Shown piece by piece: positions 16,866-24,527 of a stretch of DNA of 64,000 nt. This DNA is from Ulvibacter sp. MAR_2010_11 (GTDB lineage: Bacteria; Bacteroidota; Bacteroidia; Flavobacteriales; Flavobacteriaceae). The notes below the pieces were generated by a model, which saw only the letters and a list, made by a program, of their open reading frames with translations, made no database searches and was not told the DNA's origin. Every line of letters begins with the position of its first letter. Position 1 is the first letter of the stretch. Location of the stretch: the NCBI RefSeq assembly GCF_002813135.1, contig NZ_PHTY01000001.1, forward strand, positions 2,621,001 through 2,685,000, written 5' to 3'. The translations under genes were made by a program, and so were the position numbers.

Positions 16866-17793
16866 CGTGCTGTATCTTTGAAGCTAATAAATAGAGAACC
16901 GCCATCCGTATGGCAACTCCGTTTTGAACCTGATCCAAAATAATGGCCTGTTTGCTATCGGCGACATCGCTGGTAATTTCTACTCCGCGGTTAATAGGTC
17001 CCGGGTGCATCACAACAATTTCCTTTTTTAGTGAGTCCAATAGCGCTTTATTTATTCCAAATTGTTGGGTGTATTCTCTGGTCGTTGGAAAATAACTTAT
17101 CTCCATTCGCTCATTTTGTACTCGGAGCATATTGGCCACATCGCACCATTCCAAAGCTTTCACTAAGTTGTTTTCGATCTCAACTCCCAATTTTTCTATA
17201 TATTTAGGTATAAGCGTTTTAGGACCACATACCTTTACTTTTGCTCCAAGCTTTTGCAAGGCGAAAATATTCGATAAAGCCACTCTTGAATGCAGTATAT
17301 CTCCTACAATCACTACTTTTTTACCTGCTACATCACCTAGTTTCTCACGAATGGAGTAGCAATCCAATAGCGCCTGAGTGGGATGTTCGTGGGCGCCGTC
17401 TCCTGCGTTCACAATACTGGCTTTTACATGTTTGGAGAGAAATACTCCCGCGCCCGGATTGGGGTGGCGCATTACTACCATATCGACTTTCATAGACAGG
17501 ATATTATTAACCGTGTCTATGAGAGTTTCCCCTTTTTTTACTGAAGATGATGCCGCTGAGAAATTTATCACATCTGCCGAAAGGCGTTTTTCTGCTAATT
17601 CGAATGACAAACGTGTTCGGGTACTGTTTTCGAAGAAAAGGTTTGCGATGGTAATATCCCGAAGCGAAGGAACTTTTTTAATGGGACGATTGATGACTTC
17701 TTTAAAGTGGTCGGCCGTCTCGAAAATAAGTTGAATATCGGCTTCTGTGATGTATTTAATTCCTAATAAGTGGTTGACACTTAGTTCGCTCAT
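16855..17793 (-). CDS. pyrB: Aspartate carbamoyltransferase catalytic subunit
   Basis: The 312-residue enzyme joining carbamoyl phosphate and aspartate, the first committed step of pyrimidine synthesis. Carbamoyl-phosphate motif FFENSTRTRLSFE is at about 53-65, the HPTQALLDCYS motif near 137-147, and MHPGPINRGVEI near 262. No regulatory subunit pyrI is next to it, so it is probably an unregulated trimer. It follows pyrR after 89 bases and overlaps the small acidic gene. Pathway control may be through PyrR. Confidence 0.95.
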   Translation of the reverse strand: MSELSVNHLLGIKYITEADIQLIFETADHFKEVINRPIKKVPSLRDITIANLFFENSTRTRLSFELAEKRLSADVINFSAASSSVKKGETLIDTVNNILSMKVDMVVMRHPNPGAGVFLSKHVKASIVNAGDGAHEHPTQALLDCYSIREKLGDVAGKKVVIVGDILHSRVALSNIFALQKLGAKVKVCGPKTLIPKYIEKLGVEIENNLVKALEWCDVANMLRVQNERMEISYFPTTREYTQQFGINKALLDSLKKEIVVMHPGPINRGVEITSDVADSKQAIILDQVQNGVAIRMAVLYLLASKIQHDED

Positions 17794-17882
17794 TGTTTTT
17801 ATTCTAAAAACGCTATAGGCTTTATGCGTTTCGCTTTAGGCTGCCTATAGCTTATAGCCCTTAGCTTACTGCGTAATTAGCG

Positions 17883-18422
17883 CTAGCTATTTACGAGATA
17901 TACTGCGTCTTCTCCGTCATTTTCCTTCCAGCACACCTTTACTTTTTCATTATTGATTGCGTCTACCTGTCTACCGCGATAATCGGGTTGAATGGGCAGA
18001 TGTCTGCTAAATCGTCTGTCAATTAGTGTGAGTAATTCTATCTCCAAGGGTCTTCCAAACGACTGTATGGCGGTTAATGCCGACCGAATACTACGTCCGG
18101 TAAACAGCACATCATCTACAAACACTACTTTTTTATCTTCAACAATAAAATTAATATTGGTTCTGTTTGCCTCCAAAGGTTTGTCGCCTCTGCGGAAGTC
18201 GTCCCGATAAAAGGTAATGTCTAAATACCCCAAAGGTATGTTCTTAATTTTATATTCGGTTTCCAGGAGTGTTTTAAGGCGTTCGGCCAAAAAGACTCCT
18301 CTCGGCTGAATGCCAATGAGTACCGTATTGTTAAAGTTATCGTGATTTTCTATTAACTGGCAAGCCAAACGGTGAAGCGCTATGTGTACTTCCTTTGCGT
18401 TTAATAACACTTTTTGGCTCAT
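17883..18422 (-). CDS. pyrR: PyrR bifunctional regulator / uracil phosphoribosyltransferase
   Basis: A 179-residue type I phosphoribosyltransferase. The PRPP-binding motif VVFVDDVLFTGRSIRSAL is at about 98-115, and the RGVFLAERL and YLDITFYRDD segments match PyrR. In Bacillus it binds pyr mRNA leaders to attenuate transcription; in Bacteroidota a regulatory role is less documented and it may act only in uracil salvage. It leads the pyrB group. A TAAATTTG -7 element lies 29 bases upstream and a small hairpin (CTGAAT-ATC-ATTCAG) sits in the short leader. Confidence 0.9.
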   Translation of the reverse strand: MSQKVLLNAKEVHIALHRLACQLIENHDNFNNTVLIGIQPRGVFLAERLKTLLETEYKIKNIPLGYLDITFYRDDFRRGDKPLEANRTNINFIVEDKKVVFVDDVLFTGRSIRSALTAIQSFGRPLEIELLTLIDRRFSRHLPIQPDYRGRQVDAINNEKVKVCWKENDGEDAVYLVNS

Positions 18423-18450
18423 AGAGTAGTTCTGAATGATATTCAGAGGA

Positions 18451-18458
18451 CAAATTTA
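18451..18458 (-). promoter_or_regulatory. Candidate -7 element for pyrR (TAAATTTG)
   Basis: Minus-strand TAAATTTG matches TAnnTTTG. The leader between it and the pyrR ATG holds a 6-bp hairpin CTGAAT-ATC-ATTCAG (18428-18442 region). No good -33 element is visible. Confidence 0.4.
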
Positions 18459-18516
18459 AGGGTTTTATTTGAATTCTGTCGCTTCGAGTGGTTTTTATCA
18501 CCTGGAGGTGAGAAAA

Positions 18517-18702
18517 ATTGTATCGAGAAGGAACCACCCCGCCCGCCTCCGGCGGACATCCCTCCTTGAAAAGGAGGGGAATCAATGCTCAACTTAATTA
18601 GGAGAGATTGTAGAAAAAGTGCGTCAAAGATTAAAAAGGAGCAGGAACTTCACCTCCCCTAATCTAGGGGAGGTGTCCGCCAAAGGCGGACGGAGGGGTT
18701 CG
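18517..18702. repeat. Inverted pair of compound palindromes in the pyrR-rpsA gap
   Basis: The 445-base gap between pyrR and rpsA holds no gene. It carries two copies, in opposite orientation, of a compound element: a CCTCC...GGAGG hairpin, then GTCCGCC-n-GGCGGAC, then a G-rich GGGGTGGTT/GGAGGGGTT tail. One copy reads on the minus strand (about 18577 to 18517), the other on the plus strand (18652 to 18702). The 15-mer TCCGCCAAAGGCGGA at 18676-18690 is also present in rnpB at 5136-5150. The arrangement resembles REP/BIME-type dispersed palindromes. Confidence 0.7.
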
Positions 18703-18750
18703 CATTAGGGGATTGAGCCAAGTACCGCGTACAGGCGAAAGCCCGCCAAA

Positions 18751-18782
18751 AATGTTATCTCGACTGCGCTCGATATAACATT
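18751..18782. repeat. Imperfect inverted repeat AATGTTATCTCGA / TCGATATAACATT
   Basis: A 32-base palindrome with 13-nt arms (one mismatch) around a GCGC-type centre, in the same gene-free gap between pyrR and rpsA. The core TCGACTGCGCTCGA is related to the dispersed CTGAGCGTAGTCGAAG repeats near the rRNA genes. No T-run follows, so it is not a typical terminator. Confidence 0.6.
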
Positions 18783-18797
18783 TGTGGAATGCCCTAA

Positions 18798-18831
18798 AAC
18801 AAAAAGCCTTTCATTGCTGAAAGGCTCTTTA
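18798..18831 (-). terminator. Rho-independent terminator of rpsA
   Basis: On the minus strand AGCCTTTC (18826-18819) pairs with GAAAGGCT (18812-18805) around a short loop, followed by TTTTTGTTTT. It lies about 40 bases after the rpsA stop. Confidence 0.85.
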
Positions 18832-18868
18832 AATATAGGATTAGATCCCTGTTTTTAGTAGGACTTGT

Positions 18869-20827
18869 TTATTTTTTCTTTCCGTCCATTTTGTCCTTCA
18901 ATTCCTGAAGTTTTGAATTTGCATCACCCAAAGTTGGTTTAGCCTCTTCAGCTTGCGCGGCTTGCTTCTTAGCAGCTTGCTTTACAATCTTAGCCTCTTC
19001 CTCTTTGTGAATTGCCATGTGAGATGCTACCACTTTCTTGAATTCTTTGTTAAATTCAATAATTTGGAATTCTGCTTCTTCACCTTTCTTCAAGTTGTTA
19101 CCGTCTTCTTTTTCTAAGTGACGTGTAGGAACAAATGCAGAAATATCTTCGTTGAAGTTGATTACTGCTCCTTTGTCTACCATCTCATCGATAGCTGCGG
19201 TGTGCTTAGTGCCTACTGCAAACTCATCTTCGTACTTATCCCAAGGGTTTTCGGTGGTTTGCTTGTGACCTAAGCTTAACTTACGTCCTTCAACATCCAA
19301 CTCTAACACAACCACTTCTAACGTATCACTAATATTGGTGAATTCGCTAGGATGCTTGATTTTCTTGGTCCAGGAAAGGTCGCTTATGTATATAAGTCCG
19401 TCGATTCCTTCTTCCAATTCTACAAACACTCCAAAGTTGGTAAAGTTGCGTACAATCCCTTTGTGAGTAGATCCTACCGGATATTTCTTAGTGATATCGG
19501 TCCATGGATCGGGAGTTAATTGCTTAATACCCAATGACATTTTGCGTTCTTCACGGTCTAAAGTAAGTACCTGAGCCTCTATCTTATCACCTACGTTTAC
19601 AAAATCCTGAGCACTACGCAAGTGTGTAGACCAAGACATTTCGCTTACGTGGATCAAGCCTTCAACACCTTCGGCAACTTCGATAAATGCACCGTAATCT
19701 GCGATTACAACTACTTTACCTAGTACTTTATCCCCTACTTTCAATTCGTCTCCAAGCGCATCCCATGGATGAGCGTTCAATTGTTTCAATCCTAATTGGA
19801 TACGTGTCTTGTCTTCATCGAAGTCAAGGATAACCACATTCAATTTCTGGTCTAATTCAACTATTTCGTTCGGATGATTGATACGAGACCAGGAAAGGTC
19901 TGTAATATGCACCAATCCGTCAACTCCTCCAAGATCTACAAAGACACCGTATGAGGTGATGTTTTTCACAACACCTTCCAGTACCTGACCTTTTTCAAGT
20001 TGTCCGATAATTTCTTTTTTCTGTTCTTCGATATCAGCTTCGATCAACGCTTTATGAGAAACTACAACGTTTTTGAATTCGTGGTTAATTTTAACCACTT
20101 TAAATTCCATTGTTTTTCCAACATATATATCGTAATCACGGATAGGCTTCACGTCTATTTGTGATCCCGGTAAGAAAGCTTCAATACCAAACACGTCTAC
20201 AATCATACCACCTTTGGTACGGCATTTTACAAAACCGTTTACGATAGTACCTTCGTCATGGGCTGCATTTACGCGATCCCACGCCTTAATCGTTCTAGCT
20301 TTACGGTGAGAAAGAATCAATTGACCTGTACTGTCTTCACGTACGTCGATTAACACTTCTACCTTGTCCCCAACCTTTAGTCCGGGATTGTAGCGAAACT
20401 CGTTAAGAGATACCACACCTTCAGACTTGGCGTTGATGTCAATAATGGCATCGCGATCTGAAATGTAAACTACTTCACCTTCTACTACTTCATCATCTAA
20501 AGTATCTACGAAGTTTGCGGCTACTAATTTTTCGAATTCTTCCAGCTTACCATCGTCGATAGGATCGATTCCTTCTTCGTAGTTGTGCCAGTTAAAATCA
20601 CTTAGGAATTTTTCGGGGTTGCTCTCTTTTAGAGAAACTTCCTCTTGAGGTTTTTCAGTTTTAGCAACTTCTGCCACTGTTTCTTCCACAGTTTCAGTTT
20701 CCTCTTTTTTAGCTTTTGCAGGTTTGTCCGCTTTTGCTTTAGCTCCGGTAGTTTTTACCGCTGCTTTTTTGGTTGTTTTTGCAGTTTTCTTTTCTTCTAC
20801 TGCTGTTTCTTTTGCTTTATCAGCCAT
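18869..20827 (-). CDS. rpsA: 30S ribosomal protein S1
   Basis: A 652-residue RNA-binding protein that brings mRNA to the ribosome. I start it at the ATG at 20827 (MADKAKETAVEEKK); the reading frame stays open to a TTG at 20872, but that extension is not S1-like. Residues 1-75 are a Lys/Ala/Glu-rich tail. Six S1 OB-fold domains follow, recognisable by repeated GxVxxxxxxGxxVDxxxxxGxxxxSE patterns, such as EGVVKNITSYGVFVDLGGVDG and GIVRNFTNFGVFVELEEGIDG. The acidic-basic C-terminal tail ends DKMDGKKK. It has a strong consensus promoter about 160 bases upstream and its own terminator. S1 matters more than usual here because Bacteroidota mRNAs mostly lack Shine-Dalgarno sites. Confidence 0.95.
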   Translation of the reverse strand: MADKAKETAVEEKKTAKTTKKAAVKTTGAKAKADKPAKAKKEETETVEETVAEVAKTEKPQEEVSLKESNPEKFLSDFNWHNYEEGIDPIDDGKLEEFEKLVAANFVDTLDDEVVEGEVVYISDRDAIIDINAKSEGVVSLNEFRYNPGLKVGDKVEVLIDVREDSTGQLILSHRKARTIKAWDRVNAAHDEGTIVNGFVKCRTKGGMIVDVFGIEAFLPGSQIDVKPIRDYDIYVGKTMEFKVVKINHEFKNVVVSHKALIEADIEEQKKEIIGQLEKGQVLEGVVKNITSYGVFVDLGGVDGLVHITDLSWSRINHPNEIVELDQKLNVVILDFDEDKTRIQLGLKQLNAHPWDALGDELKVGDKVLGKVVVIADYGAFIEVAEGVEGLIHVSEMSWSTHLRSAQDFVNVGDKIEAQVLTLDREERKMSLGIKQLTPDPWTDITKKYPVGSTHKGIVRNFTNFGVFVELEEGIDGLIYISDLSWTKKIKHPSEFTNISDTLEVVVLELDVEGRKLSLGHKQTTENPWDKYEDEFAVGTKHTAAIDEMVDKGAVINFNEDISAFVPTRHLEKEDGNNLKKGEEAEFQIIEFNKEFKKVVASHMAIHKEEEAKIVKQAAKKQAAQAEEAKPTLGDANSKLQELKDKMDGKKK

Positions 20828-20983
20828 GCTGTAATATTTGATTTCTTCGGAAATGATTTCCTCTAAAATCAAGGGTTTGTATTCTGTGTTCGGACTGAAA
20901 GTTATAACGACGCTCCCACAGAAGGGTTGTTGTTTGTTTTGTTTTTAGTTCCTTTTACTTCAGTCTTGTCGTTAAAAGGGCTG

Positions 20984-21014
20984 CAAAAATACTACTTATC
21001 TTTTGATTTTCAAA
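20984..21014 (-). promoter_or_regulatory. rpsA promoter, full Bacteroidota consensus TTTG-N19-TATTTTTG
   Basis: On the minus strand TTTG (21014-21011) is followed by exactly 19 bases and then TATTTTTG (20991-20984), the textbook -33/-7 pair of the Bacteroidota housekeeping sigma factor. Transcription would start near 20979, giving an rpsA leader of about 150 nt. Confidence 0.8.
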
Positions 21015-21088
21015 GAGTTTTGTTTACTGACTTTAATTTTTTTTAATCTGAAGCTAACTTCTTCTTTTGAGGTAATAAAAATTTAAAA

Positions 21089-21114
21089 TTGAAAGCAATT
21101 TTAGGCTAAATTTG
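21089..21114 (+). promoter_or_regulatory. Candidate promoter for the PAP2 gene (TTG-N15-TAAATTTG)
   Basis: TAAATTTG at 21107-21114 matches the -7 consensus and a TTG lies at 21089-21091, slightly closer than the preferred spacing. It shares the 332-base gap between rpsA and the PAP2 gene with the divergent rpsA promoter; the rest of the gap shows nothing coding. Confidence 0.4.
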
Positions 21115-21159
21115 TTATGAAACCATCTTTGAGAAAAGTATCAAATTAAGCTGGTATTT

Positions 21160-22044
21160 ATGAGCTATCTCTTCAGAATTAATGGATCATTCAGTGCTTC
21201 GGGACCTGTGTTGTGGATTTTACTCTTCTTTTTTTCCGTCCAAGGCGTTACACAAAATGCTGTGGCACGAGATACAACCACTACTATGTGGCAGGATTTC
21301 ACGTACGACATGGGAAATGTTTTTCAGGGGATTGGCTTTGCGTATAGCAGACCTGTTTACTGGTCACAAGATGATTTTATTCCAATAGGCGTAACTGCCG
21401 GCGGAACCTTGTTGCTCTTTGCGTTTGACGATAACATCAATAACGGATTGGAAAAACACAAGGAGGAAGTTCCAAATATTATACTGGAATACGGCTATTA
21501 TGCAGGCGCACCTCAAAACAATTACGGTTTGACAGGGGCTGTCTATTTAACCGGTCTTTTTACGCGAAATGAAAAGCTGCGGCGGACGGGTGTGTTGTTG
21601 ATTTCATCGGCGACAGCAACCGGATTTTTACAACAACTATCGAAGTCACTTGTTGGAAGGGCCCGACCCGGAGCCGGTTTTGGAAAAGATCATTTCCGTC
21701 CTTTTGGTGGCAGTCCGGCCTACCGTTCATTTCCCTCGGGACACGCAGTACTCACTTTTACGAATGCACATATTATTGCGAAACAATTTGATAGCCCATG
21801 GGTAAAAGCCGGAATTTATACTGTGGGAGTTATTCCGGGTATCACCAGAATATACGATCAGGCTCACTGGGCTAGTGATGTTTTTTTAAGTTGGGCAATG
21901 AGTTATTTCGTCGTGGAAGCAATCGACCTGTATTTAGACAGAAAGTATTCAAAAAAATACAACGATTCTAGAAACAATTCCACCGGTTCATTAGATTTCT
22001 CATTTAACGGAAATATGCTGGGTGTGATTTATACTTTCCAGTGA
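21160..22044 (+). CDS. PAP2-family phosphatase
   Basis: A 294-residue membrane-associated acid phosphatase-like protein. The three PAP2 motifs are all present: KSLVGRARPG (about 167-176), SFPSGH (about 191-196) and TRIYDQAHWASD (about 229-240), which provide the phosphohistidine and the charge relay. An N-terminal signal or membrane segment (about 15-32) sends it to the envelope, and short hydrophobic helices surround the motifs. Likely substrates are phosphatidic acid, phosphatidylglycerophosphate or undecaprenyl pyrophosphate; the sequence does not decide which. Followed by an independent TMEM175-like gene. Confidence 0.85.
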   Translation: MSYLFRINGSFSASGPVLWILLFFFSVQGVTQNAVARDTTTTMWQDFTYDMGNVFQGIGFAYSRPVYWSQDDFIPIGVTAGGTLLLFAFDDNINNGLEKHKEEVPNIILEYGYYAGAPQNNYGLTGAVYLTGLFTRNEKLRRTGVLLISSATATGFLQQLSKSLVGRARPGAGFGKDHFRPFGGSPAYRSFPSGHAVLTFTNAHIIAKQFDSPWVKAGIYTVGVIPGITRIYDQAHWASDVFLSWAMSYFVVEAIDLYLDRKYSKKYNDSRNNSTGSLDFSFNGNMLGVIYTFQ

Positions 22045-22111
22045 TTTTGCAAGATTTCATATAAGCCAATAAAATATATTATATTTCGAATAGCAATTCA
22101 AATTCAATATC

Positions 22112-22684
22112 ATGACCACCAACCGATTAGAAGCCTTTAGCGATGGCGTACTCGCCATCATCATTACTATCATGGTATTAGAATTGAAAGCGCCGCACGA
22201 TGTCACGCTTGAAGCGCTTGTACCGGAACTCCCCGTGTTTGCGAGTTATCTCTTTAGTTTTATCTACCTGGGTATTTATTGGAACAATCATCATCACCTC
22301 TTTCAAGTGACCGAAAAGGTGAACGGTAAAATACTGTGGGCGAATTTGCATTTGTTGTTCTGGCTATCACTTATTCCGTTTACTACCTCCTGGTTTGGAG
22401 AACACCCATTGGAAAATGTGCCTGTATTTTTATATGGCTTCAACCTGCTAATGAGTGCAATTGCATATTATATACTGCAGACGGCTATTTTAAAACACCA
22501 CGGTAAGGATTTCATTTTAAAGAAAGCGGTTGGAAAAGATTTTAAAGGAAAAATTTCGATGCTTTTGTACATTATCGGAATTGGGGTGTCGTTTTTTAGC
22601 ACTTGGATTGCTATTGGTTGTTATATCGCTGTAGCCGTTATATGGTTAATTCCGGATAAAAGAATCGAAGAAAACATTGACTAA
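22112..22684 (+). CDS. TMEM175-family (DUF1211) potassium channel-like protein
   Basis: A 190-residue protein with about six membrane helices. The N-terminal RLEAFSDGVLAIIITIMVLE (residues 5-24) contains the family signature RxxxFSD in helix 1. Bacterial TMEM175 proteins assemble as tetramers that conduct K+; the hydrophobic pore residues sit in this first helix. The HHHLF stretch after helix 2 is also common in the family. It sits between the PAP2 gene and the convergent cmk gene, 10 bases from the cmk stop, with no terminator in between. Confidence 0.85.
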   Translation: MTTNRLEAFSDGVLAIIITIMVLELKAPHDVTLEALVPELPVFASYLFSFIYLGIYWNNHHHLFQVTEKVNGKILWANLHLLFWLSLIPFTTSWFGEHPLENVPVFLYGFNLLMSAIAYYILQTAILKHHGKDFILKKAVGKDFKGKISMLLYIIGIGVSFFSTWIAIGCYIAVAVIWLIPDKRIEENID

Positions 22685-22693
22685 AATTCCCTT

Positions 22694-23386
22694 TTAAACT
22701 CTTCCTGCGATTCGGTCTTTTGCAAGTTGCAGAATAATGTGAAACTGATCCTCCAGGTTCATTTCCGAATTGTTTATTTCGATGGCATCCACAGCTTTCA
22801 TAAGTGGTGAATCGTCTCTATTGGAATCTATATAATCCCGGCGGGTTACATTTTCCAAGACTTCCTCGAAAGTTACCATATCTCCTTTGGCAATTAATTC
22901 TTTGTAACGCCGTCCGGCTCTTTCTTCAGCCGTAGCATTCATAAAAATTTTCAGCTCCGCGTCCGGAAATACAACGGTTCCAATATCACGACCATCCATT
23001 ACCACGCCTTTTTTAGTACCCATTCCCTGTTGCAAGGCAACTAATTTTCTACGTACTTCAGGTATGGTGGCGACCGGACTAACCCATTCGGAAACTTCGA
23101 GGGTACGTATTTCATTTTCGACATTTATTCCGTTAAGGTACATTTCGGCTTTTCCGTCAGAATTAGTTCTGAATTCTAAAGATATTTTGGGAAGTTTTTT
23201 TATCAACTTCTTTTTTTTCAAGTTATTCCCTGAAATACAGCCTTTTCGCATAGCAAAAAGCGTTACTGCCCGATACATGGCGCCACTGTCTATATAGACA
23301 TATTCTAACCAATCTGCCAATTGCCTTGCCACCGTACTTTTTCCGGTGGAGGAATACCCGTCAATAGCAATAGTAATTTTTCGCAT
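22694..23386 (-). CDS. cmk: Cytidylate kinase
   Basis: A 230-residue kinase converting CMP/dCMP to the diphosphates. P-loop IAIDGYSSTGKSTVA is at residues 4-18, the VDSGAMYRAVT-type segment (YIDSGAMYRAVTLF) follows, MDGRDIGTVVFPDAELKIF is near 128-146 and RRDYIDSNRDDSPL carries the substrate-binding arginines. Normal length. Its ATG overlaps the porQ stop (TAATG), so it is translated with porQ, an arrangement shared by many Bacteroidota. Confidence 0.95.
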   Translation of the reverse strand: MRKITIAIDGYSSTGKSTVARQLADWLEYVYIDSGAMYRAVTLFAMRKGCISGNNLKKKKLIKKLPKISLEFRTNSDGKAEMYLNGINVENEIRTLEVSEWVSPVATIPEVRRKLVALQQGMGTKKGVVMDGRDIGTVVFPDAELKIFMNATAEERAGRRYKELIAKGDMVTFEEVLENVTRRDYIDSNRDDSPLMKAVDAIEINNSEMNLEDQFHIILQLAKDRIAGRV

Positions 23387-24405
23387 TACTGCAAGTTAAT
23401 ATTTAATCCGAAATTACTTGTGGAAGCGGCTGTGTTATATTTTACGTACGAATAGCTGAAGCGAAGTTTGTTTAAACGAAGAGAAAAACCGGCGCTTAGA
23501 CCGGCAAAGGCTCTTCTTTCCAGAATACGAAGCTCTTCCCCACGACGAAGATTATATCCAAGACGGATATTGAATCCGCTTTCCGGAAAGATTTCAATGC
23601 CCACAATCATATGTCGGAAGGCATGATCTATAAAGTTTATCTTTTTGCCTTGCGAATTCCCTTCCAAATCGACCACCGCCTGATTTGGATTAGCGAATGC
23701 CAATTTCCACTGCTGCATATTTTCCAGCGTAAAATGCCAGCGAATTGGAATATTTTCCAAGGTTTGTGAAATCCCGAAAATCAACTCGAATGGTAAAGGT
23801 TCGTATTGGGTATCGTAGGCTGTAAATTGAGTCCCTATGTTTCTCGCCACCCCTGTAATGTGTAAATCCCAATCTTCATAGACATACATTACCCCAATAT
23901 CGACAGCCCCTCCGAAGGAGGAATATTGTTCCAAGGTCGAGGAAATAAGTTTCAGGTTGGCACCTACATGAAAATTGGTAAATGGAATGTTTCGGGCGTG
24001 TCCCACAGAAAGTGCCACTTCACCTCCACTAAAAGTATCGGTTGGATTTCCTTGTTCGTCGTACCCGTCAAATTTGCCGTAGTTAATATAGGTAATCCCG
24101 GTGTGGAGCACCTGAGTTCTTCGGTCCCACAGATAGGCGTAAGCAACGCTTCCGTAGTTAATATCACCTATATAATTGAAATAGTTCAAGGACAATTGAT
24201 TGTCCATAGCAGGATTGATAGCTGCCGGATTAAAAAGCCCTTGCGTTGGGTCGTAATCGTAATTAGTCACTGTTTTGCCCCCTAACGCGGCCTGCCGTGG
24301 GGAATTCACTAAATTCAAAAACTGGTAGGTCGACTTACCTCCTACTTGAGCGAAGACTGAAGTAGTTATAAATGAGGCTAATAAAAAGAAAACCTTATGG
24401 TTCAT
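23386..24405 (-). CDS. porQ: Type IX secretion system protein PorQ
   Basis: A 339-residue outer-membrane beta-barrel with a signal peptide ending at FAQ (about residue 19). The mature N-terminus VGGKSTYQFLNLVNSPRQAALGG is the recognisable PorQ start. The remainder is a PorV/FadL-like barrel with a terminal strand SNFGLNINLQ. PorQ belongs to the attachment complex of T9SS with PorU, PorV and PorZ, which removes C-terminal signals and anchors cargo to lipopolysaccharide. A T9SS-type cargo is encoded at 50445-52316. Encoded with cmk in one operon. Confidence 0.9.
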   Translation of the reverse strand: MNHKVFFLLASFITTSVFAQVGGKSTYQFLNLVNSPRQAALGGKTVTNYDYDPTQGLFNPAAINPAMDNQLSLNYFNYIGDINYGSVAYAYLWDRRTQVLHTGITYINYGKFDGYDEQGNPTDTFSGGEVALSVGHARNIPFTNFHVGANLKLISSTLEQYSSFGGAVDIGVMYVYEDWDLHITGVARNIGTQFTAYDTQYEPLPFELIFGISQTLENIPIRWHFTLENMQQWKLAFANPNQAVVDLEGNSQGKKINFIDHAFRHMIVGIEIFPESGFNIRLGYNLRRGEELRILERRAFAGLSAGFSLRLNKLRFSYSYVKYNTAASTSNFGLNINLQ

Positions 24406-24527
24406 GTAATGTGAGATACTTTACCTGAAATCTAAACGAGTGCAAGTATAATTTATTTTCGGGAGGGTACGAAATGATTGCGATTTAAAATATTTCAGCC
24501 CTAGTTCCCGCATAAATTATAAAAGTG

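Noticed and set aside
20828..20872. N-terminal extension of S1 from a TTG
   Set aside because: The extra 15 residues are unlike S1 proteins; the ATG at 20827 gives the usual Lys/Ala-rich start.
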